IMG/VR virus record: IMGVR_UViG_3300044972_002389
Location: 38,892 to 102,891 of that record
Direction: 5' to 3' (one strand)
Source of the DNA: a virus
Length of the DNA stretch: 64,000 nucleotides
Shown: in pieces, positions 17,938 to 25,886 of the stretch
Layout of the letters: every line of letters starts with the position of its first letter
Position numbering within the stretch: the first letter of the stretch is position 1
Program-made: the position numbers and the translations under genes
Notes under the pieces: generated by a model
What the model saw: the letters and a program-made list of their open reading frames with translations, nothing else
Database searches by the model: none
What the model was told of the DNA's origin: nothing

Positions 17938-17966
17938 TTGACAGCACAAAAACTACGCGCTATATA
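17938..17966 (+). promoter_or_regulatory. Sigma70-like promoter
   Basis: TTGACA (17938-17943) and TATATA (17961-17966) are 17 bp apart, 36 bases upstream of the gene starting at 18002. Confidence 0.7.
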
Positions 17967-18001
17967 CAGATACACTACAAACACACAAAGGAGAGACTCA
18001 A

Positions 18002-18196
18002 ATGGTAATTTATTCTGCTGAACCTCGTCGGGGCTTTGTGGCCAACATTGGTGATCGAGTTGTGTATGGCGAAGATGAAAACAACCTCCGCGGTGTGGGC
18101 TCAGTGACAGTGAACGAAAAGGGTCGACTGGTGGTAAATGAGCAGCCGCTGGAAACACTGCTTCGCAAATATGGCTACCTGCGCCTAGCAGCCTAA
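18002..18196 (+). CDS. Small hypothetical protein, 64 residues
   Basis: A short beta-rich protein (GFVANIGDRVVYGEDENN) with its own promoter, a strong AAAGGAGAG ribosome-binding site and a strong hairpin after it, so it forms a single-gene transcription unit. Function is not recognised. Its promoter strength suggests early, high expression. Confidence 0.7.
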   Translation: MVIYSAEPRRGFVANIGDRVVYGEDENNLRGVGSVTVNEKGRLVVNEQPLETLLRKYGYLRLAA

Positions 18197-18200
18197 ATTT

Positions 18201-18237
18201 TGTGCGGGAGTCACAATTTGGTGTTGACTCCCGCACA
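18201..18237 (+). terminator. 13-bp perfect stem hairpin after small gene
   Basis: TGTGCGGGAGTCA and TGACTCCCGCACA form a 13-bp stem around an 11-base loop, beginning five bases after the stop codon of the 18002 gene. No T-tract follows. The right arm contains the -35 box of the next promoter. Confidence 0.65.
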
Positions 18238-18251
18238 CACTGCTGTATAGT
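18224..18251 (+). promoter_or_regulatory. Sigma70-like promoter for DNA ligase
   Basis: TTGACT (18224-18229) and TATAGT (18246-18251) are 16 bp apart, 26 bases before the ligase start. The -35 box sits inside the preceding hairpin. Confidence 0.65.
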
Positions 18252-18277
18252 GTGCTGACAAAGAGGGAAGAGAGCGT

Positions 18278-19627
18278 ATGCAAACCGCAGCTGACGTAAT
18301 TGTTGCACTAGAAGCCACCAACAGTCGGCTGGACAAGGAAGCGATTGTTGAGCAGGCTTGGAAGCTGGGCATCACAGACTTTTTTAAAGGTGCAATGCTG
18401 GCGTTTGATGCGCTCGTGACCTTTGGCATCAAGAAGGTTCCGCTTATTGATGATACTGAGCAGGGACCAGCTGCGGGCAGCTACACGTTTGCACACTTCA
18501 AAACTCTCGCAGATGCACTGAAGAATCGCAAGCTTACCGGGCATGATGCTCGTGACGCTGTGTTGGAAGCTGCTGAAAGCTGCAACACGCACGAGTGGAA
18601 CAATTGGTATAGGCGCGTGCTACTCAAGGACTTCAAGTGCGGCCTGAGTGAGACCACCATCAACAAGGTGCTAGGCAAGCTCGGCAAAGACGCCAAAGCT
18701 TACACTGTGCCAGTGTTCACTTGCCAGCTGGCCAAGGACAGTGACGATCACCCCAATGACATGCGGGGCAAGAAGCTGTGCGACTTCAAGCTGGATGGAG
18801 CAAGGTTGCTCACTGTGTTGAACAAGGCTACTGGCGAAGTAATCCAATACAGCCGGAATGGCCACATCAACAATAACTTCCCTCAACTAACTGAGGCGCT
18901 GGCTACACTCTTGCCCCAACTAACTGAAAGCGTTGTGCTGGATGGGGAGGTTGTGTCTGCCAGCTTTCAGGCTATGATGAAGCAGTTCAAGCGCAAGAAG
19001 AACGTTGACACTTCTGATGCACATCTTGCACTGTTTGACATTGTGCCCTTGAGTGCATTTCTCAAGGGCGAATACAAGGTCTCGCAGCGTGATCGTCACC
19101 TCGCACTGTGTGAGCTGGAACCGCTCCTGAAGTCTGCTACCAAGGACCAGGTCAGTGTTGTGCCCAAGGTGGAAATTGACCTAGACACAGAGGAGGGGCA
19201 GGCTCGCCTCAGCGAGTTCAACCGCGAGGCACTTGACAGTGGCGTAGAAGGAATCATGGTGAAGGATCCCGGGGCTCCTTACAAGTGCAAGCGAAGCTCA
19301 AATTGGTTGAAGACAAAACCATTTATTTTTGTAGACCTTGAGGTAACTGCTGTTGTTCCAGGTAAACCTGGCACCAAGTATGAACACACCATGGGTGCTG
19401 TGGAGTTTGGTGGCGAGGATCAAGGACGAGTGATCTCGGTTAGTGTAGGCAGCGGCTGGAGCGACGAGGATCGTGATGTGATCTGGAAGCACCGGAAAAA
19501 GGCAGTTGGGCGTATTGGTGAGATACGAGCAGATCTCATCTCCAAGAGTGAGAACGGTGACACGTATAGCCTGCGCTTTCCTCGCTTTGAGCGTTGGCGT
19601 GGCTGGGCCCCAGGCGAGAAGATCTAA
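18278..19627 (+). CDS. ATP-dependent DNA ligase
   Basis: The adenylation motif I is DFKLDGAR with the nucleophile K171; VLDGEVV (motif III area), EGIMVKD (motif IV) and NWLKTKP (motif V) follow in order. The length of 449 residues is close to T4 gp30 (487). The N-terminal 150 residues form the DNA-binding region. It seals nicks during phage replication and repair. It has its own promoter and its stop overlaps the next start (TAATG). Confidence 0.92.
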   Translation: MQTAADVIVALEATNSRLDKEAIVEQAWKLGITDFFKGAMLAFDALVTFGIKKVPLIDDTEQGPAAGSYTFAHFKTLADALKNRKLTGHDARDAVLEAAESCNTHEWNNWYRRVLLKDFKCGLSETTINKVLGKLGKDAKAYTVPVFTCQLAKDSDDHPNDMRGKKLCDFKLDGARLLTVLNKATGEVIQYSRNGHINNNFPQLTEALATLLPQLTESVVLDGEVVSASFQAMMKQFKRKKNVDTSDAHLALFDIVPLSAFLKGEYKVSQRDRHLALCELEPLLKSATKDQVSVVPKVEIDLDTEEGQARLSEFNREALDSGVEGIMVKDPGAPYKCKRSSNWLKTKPFIFVDLEVTAVVPGKPGTKYEHTMGAVEFGGEDQGRVISVSVGSGWSDEDRDVIWKHRKKAVGRIGEIRADLISKSENGDTYSLRFPRFERWRGWAPGEKI

Positions 19628-19887
19628 TGAAGTATGAGAAACTGCCCAAGAGCCCAGGCTGGATATTTTTCAGCACTGCAACAAATGCCAAGGAAAGGCG
19701 TGCTGAGCTCAAGCCCATTATGGTGCTATGCAAGAGTACCCTGGGACGCAGCCATGGACCCCACAATCAAGGCAGTCGGTGGTATTACTGCCATGCTCGC
19801 AGTCCCAACGGCTGGCTCAACAATAGAGACAGTGTGGTGATCGTGGACCCTGGCGTGGCTGCCCAGGTTATTTTGACATTTTTCTGA
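19627..19887 (+). CDS. Small hypothetical protein, 86 residues
   Basis: The ATG overlaps the ligase stop by one base. The protein has W and Y residues around SPGWIFFSTATN and SRWYYCHARSPNGWLNN, suggesting a small globular protein of unknown role. No family recognised. Confidence 0.55.
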   Translation: MKYEKLPKSPGWIFFSTATNAKERRAELKPIMVLCKSTLGRSHGPHNQGSRWYYCHARSPNGWLNNRDSVVIVDPGVAAQVILTFF

Positions 19888-19903
19888 AAAAGGAAACCCA
19901 GAG

Positions 19904-20302
19904 ATGCTACTAGCTACCCTGCCCAACTTCCTGCTGTATTTTGGCAGCAGCCTTGTGATGATTGTCATCAGCCTCTACATCTACATCCGGATCACGCCCT
20001 ATGATGAGATCCAACTCATCCGAGAAGGGAACACAGCCGCAGCACTGAGTTTTGCTGGCACCCTGCTGGGCATGACAGTAGCTATGGCCTCTGTGATCAT
20101 CTACAGCACTGGTTGGCTTGACAAGGTCATTTGGTGTGCTGTGGCACTGGCTATGCAACTCCTAATGTGGGAGATCATGAACTGGGTGTTTGGCAACCTA
20201 CAGCGCAGTATTGCAGTTGACCGCTGCATGGCTGATGCAATCATGTTGGGTACCAGCAGCCTGGCTGTTGGTATCCTACAGGCAGCCTGCTTCACCTACT
20301 AA
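19904..20302 (+). CDS. DUF350 membrane protein (YjfL-like)
   Basis: Four hydrophobic segments are visible, with the family's ITPYDEIQLIREGNTAAALS loop after the first. DUF350 proteins (YjfL) are inner-membrane proteins. It is followed by a DUF1190 protein and a glutathionylspermidine-synthase-like ligase, the same trio found in bacterial ygi/yjf operons. Start ATG 19904 is preceded by an AAGGAAACC segment. Role unknown; envelope-linked peptide ligation has been proposed for the trio. Confidence 0.8.
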   Translation: MLLATLPNFLLYFGSSLVMIVISLYIYIRITPYDEIQLIREGNTAAALSFAGTLLGMTVAMASVIIYSTGWLDKVIWCAVALAMQLLMWEIMNWVFGNLQRSIAVDRCMADAIMLGTSSLAVGILQAACFTY

Positions 20303-20304
20303 GC

Positions 20305-20332
20305 TTGACACTTTCCTTAAACCTGCTATAGT
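20305..20332 (+). promoter_or_regulatory. Sigma70-like promoter with extended -10
   Basis: TTGACA (20305-20310) and TATAGT (20327-20332), 16 bp apart, with TGC directly before the -10 box. It precedes the DUF1190 gene. Confidence 0.7.
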
Positions 20333-20349
20333 CCTCGCAGGAGACACAC

Positions 20350-21066
20350 ATGCGACACAGTCAAAAAATTGCTCTAGTGCTGTTGGGCTCAGTAAGCGCC
20401 ATCAGCCTCACAGCTTGTGATGACAAGCCCAAGGATGGTGATCCCATCTACGAGAGTGCTGACCAATGCAAGAGCATGGGAGGCACAAATTGTGATGATC
20501 GCTGGTACAAGGCCATGAGCGATCATGTGTCTACAGCGCCGAAATACAATGACGAGCAAAGCTGTATTGCTCGTGGACACGAGCGTTGCACGTCGGTAAC
20601 TGGACCGGGAAATTCGGGCAACATTTGGCTACCAGCCATGGTTGGCTTCATGGCAGGACGCATGACAGCAGATACTCGGCCGGTTTACTTTCAAGGCTAC
20701 AACAGCCCTACAAATGCCCGAGAGCGCGAAGATCGTCGAGTGATGGCTGGTGGTTACCACGGCGGCGGTGGGGCCACTACACCAGTTATGGTAGGAAACT
20801 ACTACGGAGGCGGCTCGAGTTATGACAGCGGGCGCTTGGGCAGTGGCATGAACCAGGGCGCAGCCCGCGCTGGATGGAATGTAAAGCCCGCCTCTCCAGG
20901 TGCTCCGGCTGCAAGCAGTGCAGGCACAGTGGCCCGGACTATGCCCACCTCTGTAAGCCGCGCGAGTGTCCCCTCTAGTGGCTCAAGTGCTGTGAGCACC
21001 AGCAGTGCTAGCCGCGGTGGATTTGGTGGTAGTGGTGCTGGTATGGGCAGCTCGGGCGGCGGTTGA
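20350..21066 (+). CDS. DUF1190 (YgiB-like) putative lipoprotein
   Basis: The N-terminus MRHSQKIALVLLGSVSAISL is a signal peptide ending in the lipobox-like LTAC, so the mature protein should be lipid-anchored. Cys-containing segments DQCKSMGGTNC and SCIARGHERC match the DUF1190/YgiB pattern. The last 100 residues are Gly/Ser-rich and low in complexity, ending GAGMGSSGGG. It has its own promoter and an AGGAG ribosome-binding site. It lies between DUF350 and the ATP-grasp ligase. Confidence 0.8.
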   Translation: MRHSQKIALVLLGSVSAISLTACDDKPKDGDPIYESADQCKSMGGTNCDDRWYKAMSDHVSTAPKYNDEQSCIARGHERCTSVTGPGNSGNIWLPAMVGFMAGRMTADTRPVYFQGYNSPTNAREREDRRVMAGGYHGGGGATTPVMVGNYYGGGSSYDSGRLGSGMNQGAARAGWNVKPASPGAPAASSAGTVARTMPTSVSRASVPSSGSSAVSTSSASRGGFGGSGAGMGSSGGG

Positions 21067-21090
21067 CAAACCCAAAAATTCTGCTACAGT
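21063..21090 (+). promoter_or_regulatory. Sigma70-like promoter with extended -10
   Basis: TTGACA (21063-21068) and TACAGT (21085-21090), 16 bp apart, with TGC before the -10 box. The -35 overlaps the stop codon of the DUF1190 gene. Confidence 0.7.
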
Positions 21091-21112
21091 AAGGCTCAGA
21101 AGGAGACATCAT

Positions 21113-22264
21113 ATGCGACGTCACACAATGCAGGCCCGTCCCAACTGGCGCGAGCGTGCCGAGGAAGTGGGCTTCACGTTTCACACAAGTGGCAACCCCA
21201 GCACTGGTGGAGATGGCACCTACTGGGACGAGACTGTGGCCTACGAGTTCACCAGTGCCGAGATTGATGAGCTGGAAGCTGCTACCGAAGAGGTGCATGC
21301 TCGCTGCCTCGATGCTGTGGACCGAGTGTTCAATGACCGTGAGCTGATGACGCGCATGGGCATCCCAGCTGACTATCACGACTACATCCAGTGGAGTTGG
21401 GCACGGAACGACCCATCACTCTATGGGCGATTTGACTTCGCCTATGACGGCAAGGGTCCGCCCAAGATGCTGGAATACAACGCTGACACGCCCACTATGG
21501 TGATTGAGTCGGCTATGATGCAGTGGTTTTGGCTACAGGACGAGCGCCGTGGCGCAGATCAGTTCAACAGCCTACATGAGCGCCTCGTGGAGCGATTTAC
21601 TGAGATTCGCGTGCTCATGCCACCGGGTGAGCCCTTTTACTTTGCTGGCTTTGGGGACAATGAGGAAGAGCGGCAGACTTGTGTGTATCTTCAGGACCTG
21701 GCCACACAGGCTGGCCTTGATGCACGCTTCATCAACCTAGGCGACATTGGCTGGCTCAACAATCAGTTTGTGGACCTGGAAGATCGCCCCATCAAGTATT
21801 GGTTCAAGCTGTATCCGTGGGAGTGGATGTTCTCGGATGAGTTTGGCCAGCACACAAGGAATGATGTCAGCGGCATCATTGAACCCATCTGGAAGTGCAT
21901 ACTGAGCAACAAAGGCATTCTGCCTGTGCTCCACGAGATGTTCCCGGATCACCCCAACATTCTGCCTGCCTACTGGACCTCAACAGAAGCTGGTGGCAGC
22001 GACTACGTGGCTAAGCCCATGCTCAGCCGTGAGGGTGCCAACATCAGTATTGTGAGCAATGGACGCGAGGTAGCGAGCACTGCGGGCAAGTATCACGGGC
22101 ACCGGATCTACCAACAGCGGGCGCGACTGTTCCAGCAAGATGGCCATCATGCTGTGATTGGCAGTTGGGTGGTGGGAGACAAGCCAGCTGGGCTCATCAT
22201 TCGAGACAGTGCCCGAGAGATTGTGCAGGACACCAGCCGCGTGGTGCCACATTGGTTTCTGTGA
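21113..22264 (+). CDS. Glutathionylspermidine synthase family ATP-grasp ligase (YgiC/YjfC-like)
   Basis: The start ATG 21113 follows an AGGAG site and gives 383 residues, the size of the YgiC/YjfC single-domain ligases. Recognisable parts are RFDFAYDGKGPPKMLEYNAD (substrate side), KYWFKLYPWEWM, YVAKPMLSREGANISIV (ATP-grasp nucleotide and metal site) and GSWVVGDKPAGLIIRD (final catalytic strand). E. coli YgiC binds ATP but its substrate is not settled; spermidine linkage in homologues makes the nearby SpeD-like gene noteworthy. It completes the DUF350-DUF1190-ligase trio. Confidence 0.85.
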   Translation: MRRHTMQARPNWRERAEEVGFTFHTSGNPSTGGDGTYWDETVAYEFTSAEIDELEAATEEVHARCLDAVDRVFNDRELMTRMGIPADYHDYIQWSWARNDPSLYGRFDFAYDGKGPPKMLEYNADTPTMVIESAMMQWFWLQDERRGADQFNSLHERLVERFTEIRVLMPPGEPFYFAGFGDNEEERQTCVYLQDLATQAGLDARFINLGDIGWLNNQFVDLEDRPIKYWFKLYPWEWMFSDEFGQHTRNDVSGIIEPIWKCILSNKGILPVLHEMFPDHPNILPAYWTSTEAGGSDYVAKPMLSREGANISIVSNGREVASTAGKYHGHRIYQQRARLFQQDGHHAVIGSWVVGDKPAGLIIRDSAREIVQDTSRVVPHWFL

Positions 22265-22521
22265 GGGACTGGTTTGCACCAATTGGGACAGACATCAGCA
22301 AGTGGCGGAAACTGCCTCCGAACCAAAGAGTCTCTAGCAATAATCTATTGGCTGCTGGTTATCCGTATGTTCTGGTTCAAAATTCACAGAGTAATAAATG
22401 GAGTGAGATTCACGCATGGTGCCAAAATGTTTTGGGACAAGACAACTACACCTGGACTGGTGATGTGTTTTGGTTCCTCACAGAAGATGATGCAGTAAAA
22501 TTCTCACTTGTGTGGGGCTAA
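22261..22521 (+). CDS. Small W-WC/FWF family protein, copy 1
   Basis: GTG 22261 overlaps the stop of the ligase (GTGA). The 86-residue protein has ISKWRKLPP, KWSEIHAWC and TWTGDVFWFLTEDDAVKFSLVWG; copy 2 shares this last stretch residue for residue. Function unknown. It is the first of four small tandem genes with a shared WC...F.F..[ED]...F.L.W pattern. Confidence 0.65.
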   Translation: MRDWFAPIGTDISKWRKLPPNQRVSSNNLLAAGYPYVLVQNSQSNKWSEIHAWCQNVLGQDNYTWTGDVFWFLTEDDAVKFSLVWG

Positions 22522-22548
22522 CATGGAAAAAAACATTGGTTTTCCTAG

Positions 22549-22576
22549 TTGACATTGATATTCGAGTTACCATATG
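22549..22576 (+). promoter_or_regulatory. Possible sigma70-like promoter
   Basis: TTGACA (22549-22554) with CATATG 16 bp downstream (22571-22576), ahead of the second small paralogue. The -10 box is weak. Confidence 0.35.
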
Positions 22577-22601
22577 GCCCTATCTTTCAGCAGAGACGCC
22601 C

Positions 22602-22838
22602 ATGTTTGATATAACAAAATGGACTCGGCTTCCTAAAGACAGAATTGTGTACGGCAAAGATCTTCAGGACGCCGAGTATCCTTTTGTCTACACGTCAAAA
22701 GAACATTTTGGCAAGTGGCAGGAGATACATCAATGGTGCAACACTGTGATTGGCGCTGACAGATACACTTGGACCGGTGATGTGTTTTGGTTTCTCACGG
22801 AAGATGATGCTGTGAAATTCTCATTGGTATGGGGGTAG
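22602..22838 (+). CDS. Small W-WC/FWF family protein, copy 2
   Basis: From ATG 22602 the 78-residue protein reads ITKWTRLPKDR, KWQEIHQWC and TWTGDVFWFLTEDDAVKFSLVWG, so it is a close paralogue of copy 1, especially over its C-terminal 25 residues. The longer in-frame reading from 22512 adds only unsupported sequence across the intergenic region. Confidence 0.65.
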   Translation: MFDITKWTRLPKDRIVYGKDLQDAEYPFVYTSKEHFGKWQEIHQWCNTVIGADRYTWTGDVFWFLTEDDAVKFSLVWG

Positions 22839-22839
22839 C

Positions 22840-23148
22840 ATGAAAATCCAAAGAAGTATTGATGGCTACGAGCGCAAAGACCTCTTGCAATATGTGTTTG
22901 CTTACTGTGTGAGTATTGAACAGGATATCCTCAACAGCGCCAAATTGCAAGAAATGCAGGCCTGGTGTGAAAAAGAGCTCTGTGAAGAAAGAGCAGGCAA
23001 CATCATCCAGGAGGCAATGTGGGGCTGGTTGGACTACTTTGAAGGAGATTGGTGTTTCATTTACGATGATCTCCACGACAATGGCGACTGGGTGTTTTGG
23101 TTCGCCAACAAAAGCGACATGACTAGGTTTCAACTCACATGGCTATAA
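22840..23148 (+). CDS. Small W-WC/FWF family protein, copy 3 (diverged)
   Basis: A 102-residue protein with MQAWCEKEL in the middle and DWVFWFANKSDMTRFQLTWL at the C-terminus, the same order of motifs as copies 1 and 2 with an insertion between them. It starts one base after the stop of copy 2. Confidence 0.65.
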   Translation: MKIQRSIDGYERKDLLQYVFAYCVSIEQDILNSAKLQEMQAWCEKELCEERAGNIIQEAMWGWLDYFEGDWCFIYDDLHDNGDWVFWFANKSDMTRFQLTWL

Positions 23149-23480
23149 ACGAGATTCGCTGGCAAGACATCTTTGTGGAGAAGGTGCATGAGTTTGAAAA
23201 AGTGCTGCCCATCTACAGGTGGTGCCTAGAAAGCTGGGGCAAAGAAGTGCCCGCCAATGCCTACACGTGGTTCAGGGTAGTGTTCTCAGCTGGTGAGCCC
23301 GGTGGTTGGACCAACAGTTGGCGAGACAGTGGCTTCAGCTTGATACACATGAACAGCAAGGTAATTGAAGACATCAAAGAGGACGCGGGAAGCTATCCGG
23401 ACCTACTGAAACGCTTCCCACTCTATGTTCTATTTTATAGCCAAGAGGCAGTAACTGAGTTTCGGTTGACCTGGCAATAA
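23139..23480 (+). CDS. Small W-WC/FWF family protein, copy 4 (diverged)
   Basis: A 113-residue protein overlapping copy 3 by 10 bp. IYRWCLESWG corresponds to the WC motif, and LYVLFYSQEAVTEFRLTWQ to the C-terminal motif. The middle loop is longer. Function unknown. Confidence 0.6.
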   Translation: MAINEIRWQDIFVEKVHEFEKVLPIYRWCLESWGKEVPANAYTWFRVVFSAGEPGGWTNSWRDSGFSLIHMNSKVIEDIKEDAGSYPDLLKRFPLYVLFYSQEAVTEFRLTWQ

Positions 23481-23501
23481 GTTTTGACGCAACAGCAAAC
23501 T

Positions 23502-24560
23502 ATGTTAAAAAAGTGTGTAACACAGGAGACTCTGGTGACTGACAAGCGAATTGGTTTTTGCTGTAAATTTGTATCTGAAACAGAGTTCAAAGACAAGAAG
23601 AGCGCAGCAGAGTGGCACAGCCTCTACAACACAAAAGGCACAACTGTAACCTCACTGGAAAAGCTCACACGTACACAAGCCATTGACAAGCTGTGTGGCA
23701 TTGTGCGCTACAACACTGAGGTACTTATGAGGCAGTTTCAGCTTGTAGGCAGTTGGCCACAAGAACTCCGAATGATGCGAATTGGCAGTGAGATTCTCCC
23801 TGCTCGCACACACGCCAATTGGAGCTCTGCCTATCAAGAATCTGTGATGATTGAAGCACTGCGCGGATTTGGGGAGGTAGGCAAACTAGCACGTGACTTC
23901 GACATTCGACTCAGCACGCATCCTGGACAGTTCACTATGCTTGTGAGTCATGAGCCCGAGGTGGTGGAGCGTGCTATTGAAGACCTCGAGTACCACTCGG
24001 AGATTTTCCGGCTCATGGGCTTTGATGGAAGTGATCAGCGACAGGAGATCAACATCCATGGTGGTGCCCGTCGAGACGATTTCCTTGATTACTTTCAACA
24101 CAGCTTTGCTCGGCTGAGCAGTGACACAAAGCAATGGCTGAGTGTGGAGAATGATGAGTACAGTTACGGTCTCGATCATCTCTTGCCCTTGAAAGACAAG
24201 GTGAAGATCTGTCTCGACATCAACCACTACTGGATTCATCAAGGAACGTATCTCAGTCCAGATGACCCAAGGCTGACCCAGGTGATTGAAAGTTGGCGTG
24301 GTGCACGTCCAGAAATTCATGTGGCTTGGCCGCACGAAGATGTACTTCCCTCCCACAGCAACACAACCAGGCCAGACATTGCGTTGCTCGAGTCAAGTGG
24401 TATCAAACGAAGCAAGCTGCGTGCCCACAGCAAGCGACCTTGGAACAAGGCGTTGAACAGCTACTGTCTTGAGTTTTGGGATAGGATGGATCTCATGTGC
24501 GAAGCCAAGGAAAAGAATTTAGCTGCTAGAGAATTATATGACTATTCTCAAACACTATAA
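23502..24560 (+). CDS. UV-damage endonuclease, UvdE family
   Basis: The TIM-barrel metal ligands of UVDE can be followed: RIGFCCKF at the first strand, MMRIGSEILP, RLSTHPGQFTML, INIHGGARR, SVENDEY, CLDINHYWIH and HVAWPHEDVLP. UvdE nicks DNA 5' of UV photoproducts and other lesions, a useful trait for a sunlit-water phage. ATG 23502 is given as the start; TTG 23484 in the same frame is possible. It follows the small paralogues and precedes a perfect late promoter. Confidence 0.9.
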   Translation: MLKKCVTQETLVTDKRIGFCCKFVSETEFKDKKSAAEWHSLYNTKGTTVTSLEKLTRTQAIDKLCGIVRYNTEVLMRQFQLVGSWPQELRMMRIGSEILPARTHANWSSAYQESVMIEALRGFGEVGKLARDFDIRLSTHPGQFTMLVSHEPEVVERAIEDLEYHSEIFRLMGFDGSDQRQEINIHGGARRDDFLDYFQHSFARLSSDTKQWLSVENDEYSYGLDHLLPLKDKVKICLDINHYWIHQGTYLSPDDPRLTQVIESWRGARPEIHVAWPHEDVLPSHSNTTRPDIALLESSGIKRSKLRAHSKRPWNKALNSYCLEFWDRMDLMCEAKEKNLAARELYDYSQTL

Positions 24561-24563
24561 ATA
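24556..24563 (+). promoter_or_regulatory. T4-type late promoter TATAAATA
   Basis: An exact match to the T4 late-promoter box lies across the stop codon of uvdE and 40 bases before the SpeD-like gene. It suggests late transcription of 24604 onward by a gp55-like sigma factor. Confidence 0.6.
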
Positions 24564-24603
24564 ACCACTTAAACCATCTTTTATACCAAGGAGCACATAT
24601 GAG

Positions 24604-24984
24604 ATGAAAAACCTACCAAGCTGGGGCAAACATTTGGTCGTCGATGCAGCAGGGTGCAATGAAGCCATCAACGACAAAGAGACTGTAACCAAATGGGTTG
24701 ACCAACTGGTTAACGATATTGATATGATTGCATTTGGTCGACCAGAGATTCATTGGTTCGCAGACCACGATGTTACTAAAGCTGGTATCAGTGCTGTGCA
24801 ACTTATTACTACATCGGCTATTGTATGTCATTTTGTACCTCACACTTGGACACTTCACCTAGACGTGTTTTCTTGTAAGGACTTTGATTCCAATATTGTG
24901 CTCAAGCTGTTGCAGGAATATTTTGGGGTGAAAGCTTGGAATATCAAGGAGTTTGAACGCGAAGCTCCTGACCTCAATAGCTGA
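24604..24984 (+). CDS. S-adenosylmethionine decarboxylase-like protein (phage SpeD type)
   Basis: The protein begins with WGKHLVVDAAGCN, has VTKWVDQLVNDIDMIAFG, and a central ISAVQLITTSAIVCHFVPHT followed by LHLDVFSCKDFD, the order seen in the short SpeD-like proteins of marine phages. The Ser in TSAIVCHF sits where AdoMet decarboxylases self-cleave to form the pyruvoyl group, but the canonical ESH motif is altered, so activity is uncertain. If active it would make decarboxylated AdoMet for spermidine synthesis. Confidence 0.7.
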   Translation: MKNLPSWGKHLVVDAAGCNEAINDKETVTKWVDQLVNDIDMIAFGRPEIHWFADHDVTKAGISAVQLITTSAIVCHFVPHTWTLHLDVFSCKDFDSNIVLKLLQEYFGVKAWNIKEFEREAPDLNS

Positions 24985-25006
24985 ATTATATTATAAGGAA
25001 AAAGTA

Positions 25007-25594
25007 ATGCTTATAGGTTATGCAAGGACTAGCACACATGAACAATCCGCAAGTCTAGAATCTCAAATTGCAGCATTGCAACAGGCTGGGTGTGAAAAAA
25101 TCTTCGCAGAACAAACCAGTGCTGTTGGAAGTAGACCGCAGCTCACCGCAGCGATGTCATATATTCGTGAAAAAGATGTGTTTATGGTTACACGAGTAGA
25201 CCGGTTGGCTCGAAGTACATCAGATCTTCTCAAAATTGTAGAAGATTTGGAAAAGCGAGAAATTGGCCTAATAGTGCAGAGCATGAACGGCATGGAATTA
25301 GACACACGAAATGCAATATCCAAGTTGATGCTGACTGTTTTAGGCGCAGTAGCAGAGTTTGAGCGTCAAATGATGCTTGAGCGGCAGCGAGAGGGCATCG
25401 CCAAGGCAAAGGCAGAGCGGCGCTACAAGGGCAGGGCGCCAACAGCACGCAGGCAGCTGGCTGAGATTCAGTCACTAAAATCCCAAGGGGTTGGTGCAAG
25501 TGAGATCGCAAGGCGGCTTAAGATCAATAGGTCAAGCGTTTATCGAGTGTTGGCACCAAACTCTGTTATCAGCCCACTGGTTCAAGGTAAGTAA
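25007..25594 (+). CDS. Serine recombinase, resolvase/invertase family
   Basis: Catalytic S9 lies in IGYARTSTHEQS, followed by VTRVDRLARSTSDLL and LGAVAEFERQMMLERQREGI (the E-helix), and a C-terminal Hin-type helix-turn-helix (ASEIARRLKINRSSVYRVL). The length of 195 is typical of Pin/Hin/Tn3 resolvases. ATG 25007 has a good AAGGAA site. No flanking inverted repeats or transposase were seen, so a stand-alone resolvase or invertase is more likely than a transposon. It ends next to convergent minus-strand genes. Confidence 0.85.
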   Translation: MLIGYARTSTHEQSASLESQIAALQQAGCEKIFAEQTSAVGSRPQLTAAMSYIREKDVFMVTRVDRLARSTSDLLKIVEDLEKREIGLIVQSMNGMELDTRNAISKLMLTVLGAVAEFERQMMLERQREGIAKAKAERRYKGRAPTARRQLAEIQSLKSQGVGASEIARRLKINRSSVYRVLAPNSVISPLVQGK

Positions 25595-25613
25595 GTATAA
25601 TGGCCACTGGTAC

Positions 25614-25886
25614 CTAATCTTCAACTATCAACAATTTCAAATCCCCTGAGCCCTTCAATAGTCTATGGAAGGTGTCTCGGGGGATTCTCACGACATCGCC
25701 GGGCTTGAGATTGCAGGGCATGCAGTTGTCCATTTGAAGTTGCCAACCATTACCCTCAACCACTGTAATAAGTCTGTGACAGTGATCTCGATGCCACACT
25801 AGCTCATGAGAATCTACAGATTGAAAGAATGTTCTTTCCAAACCTTGAATTTGTTTCTTGTCACTGTAGGGATTCATTACCACCAT
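25614..25886 (-). CDS. Cupin-fold small protein
   Basis: The 90-residue protein has VWHRDHCHRLITVVEGNG and LKPGDVVRIPRDTFHRLLKG, which are the two conserved cupin motifs (HxH...G and PG...P...H). Ligand and reaction are unknown. It overlaps the next minus-strand gene's stop by 10 bp and is convergent with the recombinase. Confidence 0.65.
   Translation of the reverse strand: MVVMNPYSDKKQIQGLERTFFQSVDSHELVWHRDHCHRLITVVEGNGWQLQMDNCMPCNLKPGDVVRIPRDTFHRLLKGSGDLKLLIVED

Noticed and set aside
17610-18308. A 232-residue minus-strand frame
   Set aside because: It runs antisense through the HD gene, two promoters and a hairpin, with a low-complexity Ser/Arg-rich translation; a shadow frame.
25007-25594. 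Insertion sequence or IS607-like element
   Set aside because: No flanking repeats, no TnpB-like partner and a resolvase-type domain order.
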